Source: Leucaena leucocephala
Taxonomy: Eukaryota > Streptophyta > Magnoliopsida > Fabales > Fabaceae
Assembly: GCA_037074615.1 (NCBI GenBank)
Contig: CM073515.1
Span: 12,299,001 to 12,363,000, forward strand
Reading direction: 5' to 3'
Length of the DNA stretch: 64,000 bases
Below the pieces are notes generated by a model. That model had not been told where the DNA came from. It searched no databases and saw only the letters and a program-made list of their open reading frames with translations. Numbering within the stretch: position 1 is the first letter of the stretch; every line of letters begins with the position of its first letter. The position numbers were made by a program, and so were the translations under genes. This document shows positions 60,592 to 64,000 of the stretch, in pieces.

Positions 60592-62149
60592 ATATCTTGG
60601 ATCTTGTACTATCCCTTGCATAATAGGAAAAGTTCACATTAAAGGGAGGTCTGCTAGATTTAAGGGCTACTATAAATGTCATGCCTTGGTTAGTTTATCT
60701 AGCTTTAGGTATAAACAACCTCAGGACATAAGTATAGTACTCTAATTTGCAAATAGTTCAATTAGATACCCTAAGGGAATTATTGAGGATATTTTTGTTC
60801 AGGTGAAAGATCTAGTGTTTTTAACTGATTTTTATATGCTAGACATCTCTAAAAAAGATTACTTTCCCTTAACTTTTATTGACCAAATACTTGAGAAGTT
60901 AGCAGGGAAGAGCCATTATTACTTTATAGATGGGTACTCTAGGTAGTTTCAGATTCCTATAGACCCTAAAGATCAGGACAAGACCACCTTCACCTGTCCA
61001 TTTGGTACACATGCATACAAAAGAATGCTTTTTGGGTTGTGCAATGACCCTGGCATATTCTAACATTACATGTTATTGATATTTTCTGATTTTATTGAAA
61101 AATATGTGCACGTGTTCATGGACAATTTTACTATTTATGGAAATTGATTTAATCAATGTTTAGAAAGTTTAGACCAAGTCCTTACTAGGTGTATTGAGAA
61201 GAAACTTGTTTTAAATTTTGAGAAGTGTCATTTCATGGTTAACCACAGAATAATACTTGGTCACCTTACATCTAGCAATAGAATTGGAGTTTATAAAGCA
61301 AAAGTTAAAGTAATCTCCTCTTTACCCTACCCCACTACTTTAAAAGAATTAATATCATTTTTGAGGTATGTACATTTTTACAGGAGGTTCATAAAAGTTT
61401 TTAATAAAATTGCTTTTACCACTTTCTAGACTTTTTCAAAAAGATATGGATTTTGTTTTCTCTAATGAATGTAAAGAGGCTTTTGAAAATGTAAAGGGTA
61501 AGTTGGTTTTCTACTTATCCTCACTTAAACAAATTGGACCTCCCTTTTGAACACTCATGCGATGCCTCTAATTTTGATATGAGGGCCATGCTAGGTCAAA
61601 AGTAGAGTAATTTGTCTAAGGTGATTGTTTATACTTCCAAGACACTTAATGATAAATAGATAAATTACGCTATAACTAAAAAGGAATTGTTTGCTATTGT
61701 AGTGGTTTTAAATAAATTTAGAGCTTACCTAATAAACTCCAAAGTAGTTATGTATATAGATCTTGTAGCGGTGAAGTATTTGTTCCATAAACCTCAATCA
61801 TAGCCAAGGCTCTTAAGATATATATTGTTGCTACAAGAGTCAATATTTAAGTAAAAGATTGAGCTAAAAATGTGAACAATATAGCAGATCATCTAAGCTG
61901 ATTGCCACTAGAGACTAGGGAGTACTTAATTCTGAGCTTATTTGTGATTCTTTTCTCGATCAGTCTCTATGTGTTGTGTCTATTTCATAGCCTTGGGATA
62001 CTCATTTAGTTAACTTCCTTGAAATTGGACTAGTTCCTTATCATTTGACTAAGTTTCAAGCCCAAAAGCTTAAAAGTGAATCCAAATATTACCTATAGGA
62101 TGGCCCTTACTTGTGGGAAGCTTGCTCTGATTAAGTTGTAAGGAGGTGT
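60592..62149 (+). pseudogene. Athila-like gypsy pol: protease, RT and RNase H, broken
   Basis: The protease segment reads LLDLRATINVMP (the Gly of the DxGA active site is Arg). A deletion then joins it to RT: FPLTFIDQILEKLAG, TTFTCPFGTHAYKRMLFGLCN, and FMDNFTIYG in place of the FMDD box. LVLNFEKCHFMV, VISSLPYPTT and FYRRFIK follow. RNase H runs through about 61900 with stops. The start of the integrase region reaches RRC at 62149. The order and motifs are those of Athila-type Ty3/gypsy elements. Frameshifts are common and it is not functional. Confidence 0.85.
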
Positions 62150-63672
62150 TGAAATGTCTTAGGATTCTCGCCAATAGGACTTTCAAAATAAAGATTGCAC
62201 CCATAATATAGTATAAGGCTCAACTCTATCATTTTCTCAAGGAGCCTTCAATGCAGAATCCTAATAATTGGTGAACAATGACATGAAAAACTTGAGTAAA
62301 AGCATGTGTTTTGGGTTTGATCGAACATTGATGTAATAAAAAAAGGGTGCAGTGAAAGTGGATGTCTTTGGTATTTCTTTGATTAGTGTGAAAATGGGTT
62401 AGATTGTGAGAAAAATGTGATAGAAAATACTCTTATTGATGAAAACATAGCTATCCTCGCTCTTGATTTAAATGAGTTATAAAATCACTTAGTTTAAAAT
62501 AAAAACTACATCAATTCATCAAGTTCAATTCATTAATGAGTTCAAACTCCCTTCGATCAAAGCTAAATTATAAAACCCCTTAATGCACTATTAAAGACTA
62601 CTTAGTATGTAGATTGAATTAGATTATACAAAAACTCTCTATTAACTATCAATCGATAGCTAAAGACTATAATCAATTGAATAAATTACTAATAATCGCT
62701 AACAATCAACCAACTAAATAGAAATCAAAATGAAATATATATATATAAAAATCAATACTTTCATCATCCAAATCAAATACAATTATCTAATATGAGAATA
62801 ATCAATCGATATTCAATCCTCATACATATCATGAAATCCCTAAATCTAGAAATCCTAAAATATGAATAATGCAGACTAAGATAGAATAACTCCCCATTGT
62901 AGTATGTGAGCTCAAACTGTGTTGTCTATCACTAAGAGGCTAAAAGATATAGCCTCTAATAGTAATGACTATGTCACAATAGCTGTCTAGAGTTGGTACC
63001 ATAAGAAAAGTAGAAAAAGGTGATAGAAAGATGAAGAGAAAGGGTGTAAAGATGAATTAATCAGTGCAAAAGTGGAGAAATCTGTGAAGAAATTAATAAA
63101 AGTGGAATATTAGGTTCAAGGTTGATGGGAGAAGTTGAGAGAATAAGATGAGATTGTTCTTAACCAAATATGGCAACAATAACCTATCTCCATTCGTGGC
63201 TGCTGACCCCTTACCTTAATTGTAGAGTAATCTAATTGAAAACACATAATTTCAATAATTGTCTATTCTAGTCATGACTAGGTACATATTTTTGGTTGTA
63301 ACCTATGAATGCAGAGAATCTCCTAACATAAAGTAGGTTAGGACAATTGTACACTTAGGTTGTGACTAATAATCACATAAGTTATCTCTCTTGACTTTGG
63401 TCCTCTTTGTCCTGTGGTTTCTTCTCAACTCCACTTTTGATCTTTGAGTTTCTTCCAAATGCCTACAAATCATAACCAAAATTCCTTGTAATTGTCAACC
63501 TAATTAAAGACCAAAGTATTTACAGTTTGGACCATTTTCCCCTTTAATAAGCATATTGCATGTAAAATCGAATATTATCACAAAAGTATAGTTACTAGCA
63601 TAAAATAAAGGTAAAAGTGTCATAAAATTCTTGAAAATGCAAAAGAAGCCATATATAATTTGTCTCTTATCA
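62150..63672 (-). mobile_element. Solo gypsy-type LTR inserted in the Athila integrase
   Basis: It is bounded by identical GGTGT (62145-62149 and 63673-63677). The plus-strand ends are TGAAATG and TTATCA. Read on the minus strand it starts TGATAAGAGACAAATT, like Athila-group LTRs. The host frame reads RRC on the left and continues as IPIKYITQVLKACH on the right, so the insertion point is exact. The short frame at 63504-63701 is inside the LTR. Confidence 0.82.
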
Positions 63673-64000
63673 GGTGTATTCCTATCAAATACATAACACA
63701 AGTCTTAAAAGCTTGTCATTTATAGGTTTGTGTGGGCTATTTTAGGAGTAAAAGAACTGCAAGAGAGGTTCTAGAATCAAGATTTTATTGGCAAAATTTA
63801 TTTAGGGATTGCTTTGAGTTTTATAAAGTATCCGATAAATGTGAGTAGTTTTGGAGGATTAGTAAGCGCTATGAGATGCCTCAACAATCAGTTCTTTTCT
63901 ATGAGGTCTTTAATATATGGGGGATTATTTTATGGGACTATTTCCACCTTCTACAGGTTTCTAATATATACTTCTAGCTTTAGATTACTTATCTAGGTGG
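63673..64000 (+). pseudogene. Athila-like integrase N-terminal region, continues past the window
   Basis: After the solo LTR the frame shows VLKACH, REVLESRFYWQNLF and YEMPQQSVLF...FNIWGI, the zinc-binding domain and start of the catalytic core of gypsy integrase. A stop lies near 63847, and frameshifts occur. Confidence 0.75.

Overview
This window is nuclear DNA of a seed plant, most likely a eudicot. The evidence is strong AT-richness, intron-containing plant-type genes (MATE/DTX transporters, a receptor-like LRR protein, an O-methyltransferase exon), endogenous caulimovirid sequence and a dense mix of plant transposons. I cannot name the species.

Only one gene is complete and apparently functional: an eight-exon MATE transporter on the minus strand (28345-30791, 501 codons). 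A second, 5'-anchored copy (1-1852) sits at the left edge with its last three exons outside the window. The two are a recent duplication: position 1 aligns with 28931, and homology runs to about 2430 / 31371, upstream promoter region included. The copy-1 homology stops where a copia retrotransposon fragment starts.

The 2.4-28 kb interval is intergenic. It holds a dead copia fragment with a nested CACTA element (2437-5241), a gypsy LTR fragment, a tRNA-Asp pseudogene, a ~206-bp tandem repeat, a ~930-bp foldback, several LTRs of one copia family (12429-16632), a gypsy polypurine tract plus LTR (18600 to ~20060), a mariner-type MITE, an orphan first-exon-like segment (23220-23419) and a ~340-bp foldback (26108-26445).

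The 31.4-44.3 kb interval is also intergenic. It holds an O-methyltransferase exon relic (34281-34600) and several DNA transposons with readable ends: a mariner-type MITE, a hAT element with a perfect 8-bp target duplication, a CACTA element with a 3-bp duplication, and a long-TIR MULE-like element followed by a near-identical 427-bp tandem duplication.

The 44.3-64 kb interval is a layered graveyard. An LRR receptor-like gene on the minus strand (44289-50127) is split by a copia element. Next come two caulimovirid-derived fragments in opposite orientations meeting near 56290. One is split by a solo LTR (52849-54694) and the other by an RTE-type LINE with a 19-bp target duplication (56742-57714). 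An Athila-like gypsy pol (60592 to past the right edge) is itself split by a solo LTR (62150-63672). All viral and retrotransposon reading frames seen are broken.

I found no CRISPR array, operon or other bacterial-type system and no convincing new protein system. The most distinctive observations are structural: precise nesting with target duplications, the inverted viral pair, two long foldbacks and the MATE duplication.
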